A stretch of 64,000 nt of DNA, from the NCBI GenBank assembly GCA_044220875.1, contig JBGAQH010000008.1, positions 62,001 to 126,000 of the forward strand, read 5' to 3'. Both the position numbers and the translations under genes were made by a program. How positions within the stretch are numbered: the stretch's first letter is position 1; each line of letters starts with the position of its first letter. The stretch is from JAEUIT01 sp044220875. Lineage in GTDB: Bacteria; Planctomycetota; Phycisphaerae; Phycisphaerales; SM1A02. A model generated the notes under the pieces. The model was not told the origin of the DNA, searched no databases, and worked only from the letters and a program-made list of their open reading frames with translations. Below are positions 1 to 9,594 of the stretch, piece after piece.

Positions 1-2
1 CC

Positions 3-461
3 GCCGACACCGGGGTTGGTGAGCCGATGCGGTTCACCATGGAGATGAACATCGCCGCCACCGAGCAGCCCGGTCGTTTCCAGTGGACCGTCATCTACGA
101 CGGTTCGACCGGTCGCCAGGAGCGGCCCTACGAACTCGTCGTCAAGGATGCCGCCCGCGGCGAGTACGCGATCGACGAGAAGAACAGCATCGTCCTCGAC
201 GCCCGCTTGCTGAACGGCACGCTCTACTCCCACTTCCTCGTCGAGGGCACGCGGATCGCCACGCGCGAGCGGCTTGAGGGTGAGGGTACTGCCGACGGCC
301 CACGGATCGAGGTCGAGATGATCGTCACCCGCGACGCCGATGCGACGTCGACCGGCAAGGCCGAGGGCGTCCCGGAGGTCCTGAGCTGGATGCCGCGCTC
401 GATCCAACGGGCCACGCTGCGCCGCGTGCCGGCCGCCGCGCCCCCGAAGCCGGCGCCCTAA
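3..461 (+). CDS. Uncharacterised protein, C-terminal part (gene starts before the window)
   Basis: The reading frame is open from base 3, so this is probably the 3' part of a longer gene. An ATG at 27 could in principle be a start, but the frame continues upstream of it. The visible part is hydrophilic, with alternating acidic and basic short stretches, no membrane segment, and a Pro/Ala-rich end (PAAAPPKPAP). I recognise no family and assign no function. A strong stem-loop follows about 40 bases after the stop, which fits the end of a transcription unit. The next gene converges from the other strand. Confidence 0.6.
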   Translation, partial: ADTGVGEPMRFTMEMNIAATEQPGRFQWTVIYDGSTGRQERPYELVVKDAARGEYAIDEKNSIVLDARLLNGTLYSHFLVEGTRIATRERLEGEGTADGPRIEVEMIVTRDADATSTGKAEGVPEVLSWMPRSIQRATLRRVPAAAPPKPAP

Positions 462-500
462 CGCGGCGCGCACGGCGACACTCCGCGCACGAACGCAACG

Positions 501-526
501 GGGCCCCGGTCCTTCGACCGGGGCCC
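501..526. terminator. Stem-loop between convergent genes
   Basis: A perfect 11-bp inverted repeat (GGGCCCCGGTC, loop CTTC, GACCGGGGCCC) lies between the stops of the + gene ending at 461 and the - gene ending at 593. There is no T run, but position and stability fit a terminator shared by both strands. Confidence 0.6.
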
Positions 527-592
527 TGTGATCGCATCGCACCTCTCTCGGTGTGCGCAGCGGAGGTGTGGCGGGGGCGACCCGCCGTGAGG

Positions 593-3259
593 TTAGAGCG
601 TCCACGCTCCCAGCAGGATCGCCAAGTCCGCCGCGTCGACCGCGCCGTCGCCGTTGAAGTCGGCGCCGCTGTTTGCGGCTCCGCCCCACTGGCCGAGGAA
701 GCTTGCGAGGTCAATCGCATCGACGATGCCGTCGGCGTTCATGTCGGGCGAGTACTGCAGGCCGTGGAAGAGCGCGAAGGCCCGGGCAACCGCGTTCTTG
801 CCGATGATCGCCCCGTCGACGCGGCCCGGCAGGTCATCCGCCCGCGGGTGGATGCCGCCGTAGATGCGGGAGATGCCCGCGTCGTCTGCCGCGTCGTAGT
901 AGGTCGCGTACTGGAGCGTGATCGGCGCCGCCGGACCGTTCTCGAACTTCAGCCAGCCGGCGGGGATCACCTCGGTGTCGATGCCGCCGGGGAAGTACGC
1001 GCTGCCGGTGAACTGGGTCATCGCCTCCGCGGCCGAACGGCTGAAGGTGCTGTGACCGGAGATGTAGCCGGGGAAGGGCGGCGTGACGAAGTTGGATGCC
1101 TGGTAGGTCATCCAGTGATCGCCAAGCAGCCAGCCGGCGCCGTAGAGCTGGTTGCGCGAGTCATCCGGCCCGAGGGTCGGCGCGCCAAGATAGATGCCGA
1201 CGTTGCCGCTCTTGCGGCGCAGGCCGACCTTGTCGACGACCGAGGTCCACGGCGTCACGTCGATGATGCCGTCGTCAAAGAAGTCGAGCTCCTGTCCGGC
1301 GTATCCGGTGAAGCCCGAGACGATGGCGTGCGTGCAGTTGCCGATCTGCTTCAGCGTGAAGTGCGTCGTCATGTCGGCGGTGCCGAGGGAGAAGTTCGTC
1401 TTCGCGATGAGGAAGACGCCATCCGGCCCGAGGTTCTGCCCGTTCAGGCTGATGACGGTCTGGATGCGGCCCTGGGCGTCCGGCACCTTGGTCTGGACCT
1501 CGTCGCCGATGACGATGTAGGTGAGTCCGTCGAGCGAGGCGTTCGCCGGGCCGGCGATCTCGATGTACTGGTCCTTGTCGTTGCCGGTCTGGTCCAGTCG
1601 CACTTCGTTGATCTGGATGTTCCGCGGCGAACGGGACTGCCCGGCGTTGAGGGCGCCGGGCGTGTCATCGACGCCGAGGCTGAAGCTGCCGATCGCCCAC
1701 GTGCCGTTCGCGTTGCGCTTGATGTGGCCGGGGATCGGGCCGGTCGCCGAGACGCCGGTCGTCGTGCCGGCGTAGAAGCCGCCGAGCCAGCTCTTCACGG
1801 CGAGCTCGCCGACGTGCGTGTTCGTCCCGATCGGCTCGCCGCTGAACGGGTCGTAGACGAGTTCGGGGAAGTCCTCGAACTTGCCGCCTGGAGCGACGTC
1901 CGCTGCGGTGACGAGCTCGATGAGGCCGGGGATGAGCGGCAGGCCGGCGGCGTTGTAGTGCGGGAGCTTCGGATCCGAGGACTGGCCGAGCTGGGCAAGG
2001 TAGCGGACGAAGGAGATCGGGCGGGCGGAGTCGTAGTAGCCCTTCATGCCCCACGCCGTGATGGCCGCGTCATGATCGGCGCCGCCGACGGTGAGGTACA
2101 TCTTCACGTCCCACTCGAGACGATCCACGATCGGGCCGACGCCGCCGATGCGGTGCTCAAGCGCCGGGTTGTCCGAGGCCTTGTTCGCGACGACGTGCCA
2201 GTGGCCGGGGGGCGTCTCGGAGTCGGGGCCGTCGGCCCACCACTCGGCGAGGATGCGGGCGTAGTCGGCGAGCTTCACGACGTTCGAGCTGTAGGGCAGG
2301 TTCGTGATCGGATTGACCGCGTAGCCCTGATGGGTGTACGTCCCGAGCGGGGAGTTGTGGTAGACGTTCAGACCGATGTCGATCGTCTCCGGGTTCGTCG
2401 GGTCCAGCACCGCGCTCTTCGCGATCATGTCCACCGCATCGCTGATGTGCTGCGGCTGGCCCACGGTCGGCGGTCCGCCGGTGTCGAAGTAGAGGTTGTT
2501 CGCGGGATTGCGGTCGGGCTGGGTGAGGCCGAAGGGCTTCACGCCATTCCAGTGCGGGCAGAGCGCCGCCTGAATCGCCGCGCCGACGATCTCGCCGTTC
2601 TGGAGCACGAGGAAGTCGAAGGCCAGCGGCTGCCAGCGGTTCGGGTTGTTCATCACGCAGCCCGGGATCTTGAAGGGCATCGACGCGTTGACGGGAACGT
2701 AGCCGTTGTTGGGGGCATAGTTGCCGGCCTCGTTGGCGCCGTCCACGAGACCCGCGGCGAGGATCGCCGCGGCGATGCGATTGCCGATCGCCGCGGGGGT
2801 CGTGCCCACGGTCGAGGTGTTGTTCTTGTCGTAGCCGAGCTGGAGGAAGAGCGAGTCGAGGTTGGCCTGGATCGTCGCGATGTTCGGACCGTTGCCGTTG
2901 ACGAATCGGGCCTTCAGCACGCGATAGGCGGCGTAGCTGATGGTCTCGCGCCGGGCGGCGTCGACGTCGGCGGCGGTGTTCTTCTCGAGGAAGAAGACGC
3001 CGCGGGCGGTCGGGTCGTAGGTCGCCCATCCGTCGTACATCGCGGCGGAGGTGTGATAGAGGTTGCGGGCGTGGACGGGCGGGCGCGGGGTGGCGATGCG
3101 GATCGCCTGCAGGATCTCTTCATCCCACTGGCGAGCGATTGACCAGGCCGGGTTCACGCCACCGGCGACGGCAGGCGCGGCCAATGCGATGGCGCCCAAG
3201 GATGCAATGAGGCATCCGGTCAGGGTTCGCCCAAGGACTTGCGATATGGGGTTCAACAC
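593..3259 (-). CDS. Secreted vanadium-dependent haloperoxidase/PAP2-type protein with inserted lamin-tail-like domain and dockerin-like tail
   Basis: 888 residues from a GTG start with AGAGG six bases upstream; a hydrophobic signal segment (about residues 10-32) predicts export. The PAP2/vanadium haloperoxidase signature is complete but widely split. K-x6-RP (KGYYDSARP) is near residue 406, the SGH motif (GYISGHSTFSRSA) near 734, and SR-x5-H-x3-D (SRIYGGIHPRADD) near 795-807. Family members use vanadate to oxidise halides or act as acid phosphatases; which applies here cannot be read from sequence. Between the first and second motifs, roughly residues 545-685, lies a segment beginning NIQINEVRLDQTGNDKDQYIE that resembles a lamin-tail domain and is not part of the catalytic fold. 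The last ~50 residues carry two dockerin-like repeats (DMNADGIVDAIDLASFLGQW; DFNGDGAVDAADLAILLGAW). The gene stands alone, divergent from the dehydrogenase gene. Confidence 0.85.
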   Translation of the reverse strand: MLNPISQVLGRTLTGCLIASLGAIALAAPAVAGGVNPAWSIARQWDEEILQAIRIATPRPPVHARNLYHTSAAMYDGWATYDPTARGVFFLEKNTAADVDAARRETISYAAYRVLKARFVNGNGPNIATIQANLDSLFLQLGYDKNNTSTVGTTPAAIGNRIAAAILAAGLVDGANEAGNYAPNNGYVPVNASMPFKIPGCVMNNPNRWQPLAFDFLVLQNGEIVGAAIQAALCPHWNGVKPFGLTQPDRNPANNLYFDTGGPPTVGQPQHISDAVDMIAKSAVLDPTNPETIDIGLNVYHNSPLGTYTHQGYAVNPITNLPYSSNVVKLADYARILAEWWADGPDSETPPGHWHVVANKASDNPALEHRIGGVGPIVDRLEWDVKMYLTVGGADHDAAITAWGMKGYYDSARPISFVRYLAQLGQSSDPKLPHYNAAGLPLIPGLIELVTAADVAPGGKFEDFPELVYDPFSGEPIGTNTHVGELAVKSWLGGFYAGTTTGVSATGPIPGHIKRNANGTWAIGSFSLGVDDTPGALNAGQSRSPRNIQINEVRLDQTGNDKDQYIEIAGPANASLDGLTYIVIGDEVQTKVPDAQGRIQTVISLNGQNLGPDGVFLIAKTNFSLGTADMTTHFTLKQIGNCTHAIVSGFTGYAGQELDFFDDGIIDVTPWTSVVDKVGLRRKSGNVGIYLGAPTLGPDDSRNQLYGAGWLLGDHWMTYQASNFVTPPFPGYISGHSTFSRSAAEAMTQFTGSAYFPGGIDTEVIPAGWLKFENGPAAPITLQYATYYDAADDAGISRIYGGIHPRADDLPGRVDGAIIGKNAVARAFALFHGLQYSPDMNADGIVDAIDLASFLGQWGGAANSGADFNGDGAVDAADLAILLGAWTL

Positions 3260-3550
3260 GAGGGACCTCTCTCTGCCCCAACCCGCATGGGTCTTTCAGG
3301 GGCGTCTCAGGGAGCTGATCCGGACTCGTGGAATGGAGCCCGGGGGAGCGTTCGGGTGGATGCGCGTCACTGCCGTTTGAAAAGCAGGGGCGCGCGATCA
3401 CCAAAGGCCCCCCCCGGGGTTGCCGAGAGTCTTCTCCCAACACGGACGAATGCCAGCGACAGCGCCGGAAAACGCGAACATTGCGATCGCGATGGTGCAG
3501 TCGCGCCATCGGTCGGGACTCCGCCCGGAGCCGACGGTTACGCTGCCCGC

Positions 3551-4678
3551 GTGACTCGAATCAACGCTCGTCCCGCCTTGCTCGCTGCCCTCGTCCTTTC
3601 GACCGTCCTTGGCGGATTGGGCGGCTGCCGCTCCCTGCCGTCCTCCCCGGCGGTCGCCTTCGACCAGAGTTCGATGCGAAACGCCCGGGTTGCCGTGCCT
3701 CGCCAAGATCCGGCCGCCGAACTGGTGTACTTCGCCCGCGAGACGCCGAGCCTCGAGCAGGCCGCCGCGATCGGAGCCGCCGCGCCGCACGTTCGGTTCG
3801 TCACGGGGCTCTCCCGCGAGGAGGCGACTCGACGCGCGGCCGAGGCCGACGGCGCCGACGTGCAATATGCGACGCCGGAGTTTCTTCGCGCCGCCACGCG
3901 CCTTCGCTGGGTGCAGGCCCGCAGCGCCGGCGTCGATCGCTTTCTCGCCGTCCCCGAACTCGTCGCCCGCGACGAGATCGTCCTCACGAACTTCCGCGGC
4001 GTGCACGGGCCGGCCATCGCCGATCACTCGATGGCGATGCTGCTGGCCCTGACCCGCGACATGCCCGGCGCCGTCGAGGCGAAGCGCGAGGGCACCTGGT
4101 CACGCGATGCGTCGATGCAGCGCGTGGCGCTTGAGGGGCGCACCATGTTGGTCGTCGGGTTAGGCGGCATCGGCACGGAAATCGCCAAGCGGGCAAGCGG
4201 ATTCGGCATGCGGGTGATCGCGACGCGGCGCGGCAATGATCCGGCGCCCTCCTATGTCGCGCGGGTCGGGAAGCCGAGCGACCTCCACGCGATGCTCGCC
4301 GAGGCCGACGTCGTGGCCATCGCCGTGCCCCTCACCGCCGAAACCGAAGGCATGTTCGACGCCGCGGCATTTGCGGCGATGCGGAAGGGGAGCTACCTCA
4401 TCAACATCGCCCGCGGCAAGGTCGTCGTCACCGACGCCCTCATGAACGCGCTGCACGACGGCACGCTCGCCGGCGCCGGTCTTGACGTCACCGACCCCGA
4501 GCCGCTGCCCGCCGGTCATCCGCTGTGGAAGGAGCGAAACGTCGTCATCACCGCCCACGTGGCCGCCGACGCCCAGCTCACCGAGGCCCGCGGCATGGAG
4601 CTTGAGGTCGAGAACATGCGTCGCTTCGATCGCGGCGAGCCCCTGCTCAACGTCGTCGACAAGAGGCTCGGCTATTGA
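3551..4678 (+). CDS. Lipoprotein of the D-2-hydroxyacid dehydrogenase family
   Basis: 375 residues. The GTG at 3551 is chosen because it directly precedes a lipoprotein signal peptide (ARPALLAALVLSTVLGGLGG, then Cys); the frame is open further upstream but codes for nothing plausible. The body is a 2-hydroxyacid dehydrogenase: nucleotide-binding GLGGIGTEIA, the catalytic Arg region INIARGKVVV, the Glu in DVTDPEPLP and the His in VVITAHVA. The family interconverts 2-oxo and D-2-hydroxy acids with NAD(P)H. Those enzymes are normally cytoplasmic, so a lipobox is odd: NAD(P)H would not be expected outside the inner membrane. The His motif reads ITAHVA rather than the commoner TPHxA. The gene's last 7 bases overlap the end of the converging DinB-like gene. 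Confidence 0.85.
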   Translation: MTRINARPALLAALVLSTVLGGLGGCRSLPSSPAVAFDQSSMRNARVAVPRQDPAAELVYFARETPSLEQAAAIGAAAPHVRFVTGLSREEATRRAAEADGADVQYATPEFLRAATRLRWVQARSAGVDRFLAVPELVARDEIVLTNFRGVHGPAIADHSMAMLLALTRDMPGAVEAKREGTWSRDASMQRVALEGRTMLVVGLGGIGTEIAKRASGFGMRVIATRRGNDPAPSYVARVGKPSDLHAMLAEADVVAIAVPLTAETEGMFDAAAFAAMRKGSYLINIARGKVVVTDALMNALHDGTLAGAGLDVTDPEPLPAGHPLWKERNVVITAHVAADAQLTEARGMELEVENMRRFDRGEPLLNVVDKRLGY

Positions 4679-5256
4679 CGCGCCGTCGTCTGTGGCGGCG
4701 GCAGCGGCGGCGGCGGTGACGCCGGACCCCATGACGCCGCGTTGTACGCGTCGGACCCGCCGCGGGCGATGGTGAGCGTCGTCCATTCGCTCCCCGCGCG
4801 GACCCGCGAGAGCTGGACGATTTGGCCGACGTGATAGGCGACGTGGGCAAGCGATCGCATGGCAGCGAGCGCGAGTGACTGGGCCTCGCCGCGGACCGTG
4901 ACGGTGCGGGCGAGGTCATCGGCGCGGAGGGAGGCGAGCGAATCGAAGAGCGCCGACCAGCCCCGCTCCCAGTCGTCGAGCAGTTCGGCCCGCGATCCGT
5001 AGCGGTCAATGAACTCCTCGTCGCGGTGTCGCCAGGGCTTCTCGCCGTCGGTGGTGAGAACGTCGGTCCAGCGCGAGCGCAGGTTCCCGGCGACGTGCTT
5101 CATGATGATGGCGATCGAGTTGGTGTTCTCGTCCAGCGGCGCGCGCAGGGCCGCGTCCGAGAGCTGGGCGACGGCGCGGTCGGCGAGCTTCTTCTGGCTC
5201 CGAAACGTGCGGACGATGCCTTCGAGGGAGGCGGTCGCGATCGGGTCATCCTGCAT
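4672..5256 (-). CDS. DinB-like/DUF1572 protein
   Basis: 194 residues, ATG start. It resembles the DinB-like four-helix bundle group often labelled DUF1572: helices around NSIAIIMKHVAGNLRSRW and SLAHVAYHVGQIVQL carry His residues (MKHVAGN, AHVAYHVGQ) in the positions that bind a metal in this superfamily. Known relatives include thiol transferases, but most are uncharacterised; no substrate can be inferred. The C-terminus is a low-complexity Pro run (SPPPPLPPPQ). It is the last gene of a minus-strand run (desaturase, phosphatase, this gene) with gaps of 24 and 20 bases, so co-transcription is likely. It overlaps the converging dehydrogenase gene by 7 bases. Confidence 0.8.
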   Translation of the reverse strand: MQDDPIATASLEGIVRTFRSQKKLADRAVAQLSDAALRAPLDENTNSIAIIMKHVAGNLRSRWTDVLTTDGEKPWRHRDEEFIDRYGSRAELLDDWERGWSALFDSLASLRADDLARTVTVRGEAQSLALAAMRSLAHVAYHVGQIVQLSRVRAGSEWTTLTIARGGSDAYNAASWGPASPPPPLPPPQTTARQ

Positions 5257-5276
5257 GGCCGAATCCTATCGCGGAC

Positions 5277-6713
5277 CTACTGCGCCGTTGCGCGGCGGCG
5301 GGCGCGGAGAATGATGCAGTCATCCTGCGGGTCGCCGTCGCGGTAGCTGCGGAGTCGGGCCATGAGCGTTGCCGCGGTCGCGTCGGGCTCGGCGGTCACC
5401 ATGCGTTCGATCCCCTCGATGCCGAGCATCGTCCCGCCGCGCGGCTGCGACTCGCTCAGGCCGTCGGTGTAGAGGAGGAGCGAATCGCCGGCGGCGAGGG
5501 AGGCGCGGCCCTCGTCTTCGTCGAAGAACTCGGCGGGGCAGGCGCCGAGCATGCAGGTCGTTGACGCAAGCCGTTGGATGCGACCGTCGCCGCCGACGAT
5601 GAGCGCGTCGGGATGGGCGGCGCTGGCGTAGCGAAGCGAACCCGAGACGGGATCGACGCGGACGACGATGGCAGTCGCGTACATCGAGTCGCGGGCGGTC
5701 GTGAGGCGAAGATAGTCGTTGAGCGATGCGAGCGTCGCCTTCGGCGCGGGGTCGTCGGTGGTGCCGGTGAGTCGAAGGAGTTCGCCGTGCAGGCGATTGA
5801 CGGCAAGGGCCGCGGCGATGCCGTGGCCCGTCACGTCGATCAGGACGACGTGCGTTGCGCCGTTCGCGCTGCGGTGCAGGAAGGCGAGGTCGCCGCCGAT
5901 CTCGCGCATCGGCTCGTAGGCGAGGTCCACCTCGAGCGGGCCGTCGACAATCGGCTCGGGCAGGAGGCGGTCGTGGATGCGGCGGGCGACATCGAGGTCC
6001 TCGCGCAGCTCGACGTAGCGTTCGCGCACCGCACGCTCGAGGGCGGCCCGCCGAAATCGGATGATCCGCAGGAGACAGATGCCGGCCCCGGGGAGGGCAA
6101 TGCCGATGGCCACGGCCAGCACCAGCGTCGCGTTCTGGAGCCGATAGCCGAGCGGGTCGAAGAAGAGGACACCGATCACCGAGACGGTGACGAAGGGGAT
6201 GATCGGCAGGAAGACCTCTCGCCATCGGAGCGGGAGGAAGGAACAGGCGATGACGTGGGCGACGAGGGTGAGGAAGAAGGGCGCGAGGGCAAGACCCTTC
6301 AGCGGATAGCCCATTGCCGCCGCCGCGGTCGCGGCGGCGATGCGAAGCTCCGGCGTGTAGGGGAGGAAGGCGAAGGGAAAGAGCGCAAGGAGCAACGCCA
6401 CGCGGCGCTCGATCCGGTCGGAGGGGATGATTCCTCGACGAAGCCGTCGGAGCGGGAGGATCGTGATCGCCGCGATGAGCGCCACCGCCAGCGAAAGGCG
6501 AATCGCCGTGCCGCTCAGGGTCAGCGTCTGGTCGCTGTCATTGGTCCATGCGACGAACGTCGCGATCAGGAGTGCGACGGCCGCGACGCACGCGGCGAAG
6601 GTCAGGCAGCGCCGGGCCTGTCGCAGGCCATGGGCGCGAGCCGCCTCGCGGAGCTCGTAATCGAAGTCCTCGACCAGCGTCGCGGATCGCCTGGGGCGGG
6701 ACTCGAGGGCCAT
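5277..6713 (-). CDS. Membrane-anchored SpoIIE-type (PP2C) serine phosphatase
   Basis: 478 residues. The N-terminal half (about 36-220) has roughly six hydrophobic helices. A charged helical linker follows (ALERAVRERYVELREDLDVA), then a PP2C_SIG/SpoIIE phosphatase domain (about 240-475). The motifs REIGGDLAFL, LIDVTGHGIAAALAV and SLLLYTDGLSESQ hold the acidic metal ligands. The domain's usual GDYYD is GDLAF, so one common acidic residue is absent; activity is still plausible because the DVTGHG and TDG motifs are intact. Such proteins dephosphorylate anti-sigma-factor antagonists in stress signalling; no partner-switch gene is visible nearby. It lies between the desaturase gene (24 bases upstream) and the DinB-like gene (20 bases downstream), suggesting an operon. 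Confidence 0.88.
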   Translation of the reverse strand: MALESRPRRSATLVEDFDYELREAARAHGLRQARRCLTFAACVAAVALLIATFVAWTNDSDQTLTLSGTAIRLSLAVALIAAITILPLRRLRRGIIPSDRIERRVALLLALFPFAFLPYTPELRIAAATAAAAMGYPLKGLALAPFFLTLVAHVIACSFLPLRWREVFLPIIPFVTVSVIGVLFFDPLGYRLQNATLVLAVAIGIALPGAGICLLRIIRFRRAALERAVRERYVELREDLDVARRIHDRLLPEPIVDGPLEVDLAYEPMREIGGDLAFLHRSANGATHVVLIDVTGHGIAAALAVNRLHGELLRLTGTTDDPAPKATLASLNDYLRLTTARDSMYATAIVVRVDPVSGSLRYASAAHPDALIVGGDGRIQRLASTTCMLGACPAEFFDEDEGRASLAAGDSLLLYTDGLSESQPRGGTMLGIEGIERMVTAEPDATAATLMARLRSYRDGDPQDDCIILRARRRATAQ

Positions 6714-6737
6714 CGCCCGATTGTACTGGCCGCGTCC

Positions 6738-7778
<1,041 letters not shown>

Positions 7779-7869
7779 GAGAGGGTGGGAGGGTATGCGA
7801 TGGAGGGCGTTCGCTTCTCGCCAAGGGCGACATTTGGTCGAAACGCGAGCGTGTCCGAGTGCTCGGAGG

Positions 7870-8514
7870 TCACCCGCGCGTGGAACCGGATCGTCGCGCC
7901 GCGGCGTTCTCGGATGTCGCCTTCGTGCGCGCTGGCGTTGCGGATGTGGTCTTCTTGCTTGCTGCCTTCTTGCTTGCTGCCTTCTTGCTCGCGGGCTTGC
8001 CGGCGGCGGTCGTGCCGACCTTCGCCTTTGCGGCGGCTTCCGACTTCGGACGTCTCGAACTCTGGCTCGCCAGGAGCGCCTCATAGCGACCGACGTACAT
8101 GGCGCAGGTGGCGCGACGGAAGGTCTCGCCGATGACGTCGAGGGCGAGATCCTCCGCCTTCCTGAAGCGGATGCATGCCTTGCCCATGTCGAGCTTCTTG
8201 CCGGACTTCTTCCACGCGGCGGTGAACCACGCGGCGAGCTTCGGGTCCCCGTACACGGCCATGAGATAGAGGGCCATGTGATTCTTCTGCGCGGCGAGAT
8301 GGGCGTACGGCAGCGGCTGTCGCGGGTCGCAGTGATAGCCGGCCGGGAAGAGCCGATGGGGGACGTAGTAGCCGATCATGCCGTACTGCATGCCCTCCTC
8401 GAAAGGCTTGTCGAGGTTCTTGAGGATGACGGCACGGACGGCCTCGATCGCCTCGCGCCGATCGGCGGAGAGCTCTGCGAGGTAGTCCTTCACGGTCGTG
8501 GCTTTCGACTGCAT
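7870..8514 (-). CDS. DUF1801 protein with Lys/Ala-rich histone-H1-like tail
   Basis: 214 residues from ATG at 8514; 30 open codons before it look non-coding. Residues 1-~150 match the DUF1801 (YdhG-like) fold: VKDYLAELSADRREAIEAVR, EGMQYGMIGYYVPH and the late motif MGKACIRFRKAEDLALDVIG. The family has no established biochemical role. The remaining ~65 residues are a basic low-complexity tail (KPASKKAASKKAASKKTTS) like bacterial histone-H1-type tails, suggesting nucleic-acid or polyanion binding. Three 15-bp DNA repeats encode part of it. It is divergent from the helix-hairpin-helix gene with a 71-base gap. Confidence 0.82.
   Translation of the reverse strand: MQSKATTVKDYLAELSADRREAIEAVRAVILKNLDKPFEEGMQYGMIGYYVPHRLFPAGYHCDPRQPLPYAHLAAQKNHMALYLMAVYGDPKLAAWFTAAWKKSGKKLDMGKACIRFRKAEDLALDVIGETFRRATCAMYVGRYEALLASQSSRRPKSEAAAKAKVGTTAAGKPASKKAASKKAASKKTTSATPARTKATSENAAARRSGSTRG
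7951..7995. repeat. Three 15-bp tandem units encoding SKKAA repeats
   Basis: The 15-mer cttcttgcttgctgc occurs twice in a row and a third time with changes at the end. It encodes the SKKAA/SKKPA units in the basic tail of the DUF1801 protein and could expand or contract by slippage in frame. Confidence 0.85.
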
Positions 8515-8585
8515 GGTGGCGGCATTGTGATCGACCGTTCGGAATCCGCCAGTGCCATCGTCGGACGATCGGTATCCTCGGCCGC

Positions 8586-8984
8586 ATGAGCAAACGCGCC
8601 GCAACCGTGAAGCCAGCTCTGAAGCCAGCTCTGAAGCCAGCCGGGAAAGTCCCCAGTCGCGCGACGGGAGTCCGAGCGGCGCGGACGGTGCGGGCAGAGC
8701 GGAAGGAACTGAAGGACCTCAAGAACGTGGGGGCGGCGACGCTCGCCGACTTTGCCGTGCTCGGGATCCGTTCCGTCGCCCAGTTGGCGCGACGCGATCC
8801 CTTCCGACTCTATCGGGCCTTGTGCACCAGGACGGGGCAGCGCCACGACCCCTGCGTGATCGACGTCTTCATGGCCACGGTGTGGGAGGCAAAGGGCAAT
8901 CGGCCGAAGGACTGGTGGGCGTTCACGCCAGAGAGGAAGGCGCTGTTGCAGCGCCGCACTCGGGACATGTCCGCCCATCGGTAG
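8586..8984 (+). CDS. Helix-hairpin-helix protein of the Cdd1/mitomycin-resistance-like family
   Basis: 132 residues, ATG start. After a basic N-terminus with three KPA(L/G) units (three 12-bp DNA repeats) comes a helix-hairpin-helix region, LKDLKNVGAATLADFAVLGI. It is followed by the family blocks RSVAQLARRDPFRLYRALC, TGQRHDPCVIDVF and DWWAFTPERKALL. This is the signature of the Cdd1 ('pathogenicity locus', PF11731-type) family. The HhH element suggests DNA binding; the role is not established. The gene's last 62 bases overlap, tail to tail, the 3' end of the following zinc-ribbon gene, so one stop may have drifted; both proteins look real. Confidence 0.85.
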   Translation: MSKRAATVKPALKPALKPAGKVPSRATGVRAARTVRAERKELKDLKNVGAATLADFAVLGIRSVAQLARRDPFRLYRALCTRTGQRHDPCVIDVFMATVWEAKGNRPKDWWAFTPERKALLQRRTRDMSAHR

Positions 8985-9591
8985 TGGCGTCGGTTGGCGC
9001 CTCAGCAAGCGGGTGGCCGCACGCAATGCACTCTCGCGAGGCGGCGCGACGCTTGCGGCGCTGGGCGTGACGCCATGTTCGGACGCTGAGCGCACACCAG
9101 GCAATGGTTCCCCACAGGAGTGAGTCGACGGCGGCGCCGGGCCACAGGGGGCGAAGCGGAAGGACGATCGGCGTGCTGCTCGATCGGGGGAACTCGAGCC
9201 CGTTCACGAGGAGGCTGTCGTAGCGGGCGAGCGCCTCGCGCTGCCATTCCTTCGGCATGGGCGTCGTTGGCAGGAAGCGGATGCGCATGGTGCCCATGGC
9301 GGGTAGGGGCCAGCCGGCGAGGATCCCCTCGGCGTGCGCGACGAGCCGTGCCCCTTCGAGGGTGGCGTCATAGACGACGAGAGCGCGATAGATGCTGTAG
9401 CCAAGTCCATCGGCGCGGGCGGCGTGCTCGCTCGGGCCGGCGATGATGCCTGGGGGGAGCGGAATCGGCAGCGGTCCGGCGATGGCGGAGCGCAGGGTGA
9501 GATCGGGATGAAGCGCCGCGCCGGTCCACGCGATGGCGGCGGTCGCGAGGACGCCGAGGGCGAGGGAAATCGGGAGGCGGGCGAGCGGCAT
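8923..9591 (-). CDS. Membrane protein with C-terminal zinc ribbon
   Basis: 222 residues, ATG start. The N-terminus is a signal or anchor helix (LPISLALGVLATAAIAWTGA), a second hydrophobic stretch lies near 155-170 (AVDSLLWGTIAWCALSV), and a basic segment (RTWRHAQRRKRRA) precedes a zinc ribbon of two CxxC pairs (CIACGHPLAE; CPECGAATA). That puts a small metal-binding module on the cytoplasmic side. The region between the helices is extracytoplasmic and unrecognised. Function unknown. It is followed 3 bases upstream on the same strand by the TetR gene and may be co-transcribed with it. Confidence 0.65.
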   Translation of the reverse strand: MPLARLPISLALGVLATAAIAWTGAALHPDLTLRSAIAGPLPIPLPPGIIAGPSEHAARADGLGYSIYRALVVYDATLEGARLVAHAEGILAGWPLPAMGTMRIRFLPTTPMPKEWQREALARYDSLLVNGLEFPRSSSTPIVLPLRPLWPGAAVDSLLWGTIAWCALSVRTWRHAQRRKRRAASRECIACGHPLAEAPTDATTDGRTCPECGAATAPSSLA

Positions 9592-9594
9592 GGG

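Noticed and set aside
551..3142. 863-residue open frame on the + strand opposite the haloperoxidase gene
   Set aside because: It is antisense to a well-supported gene, has biased Arg/Val/Asp/Gly composition and no recognisable domain. It is typical of GC-rich shadow frames.
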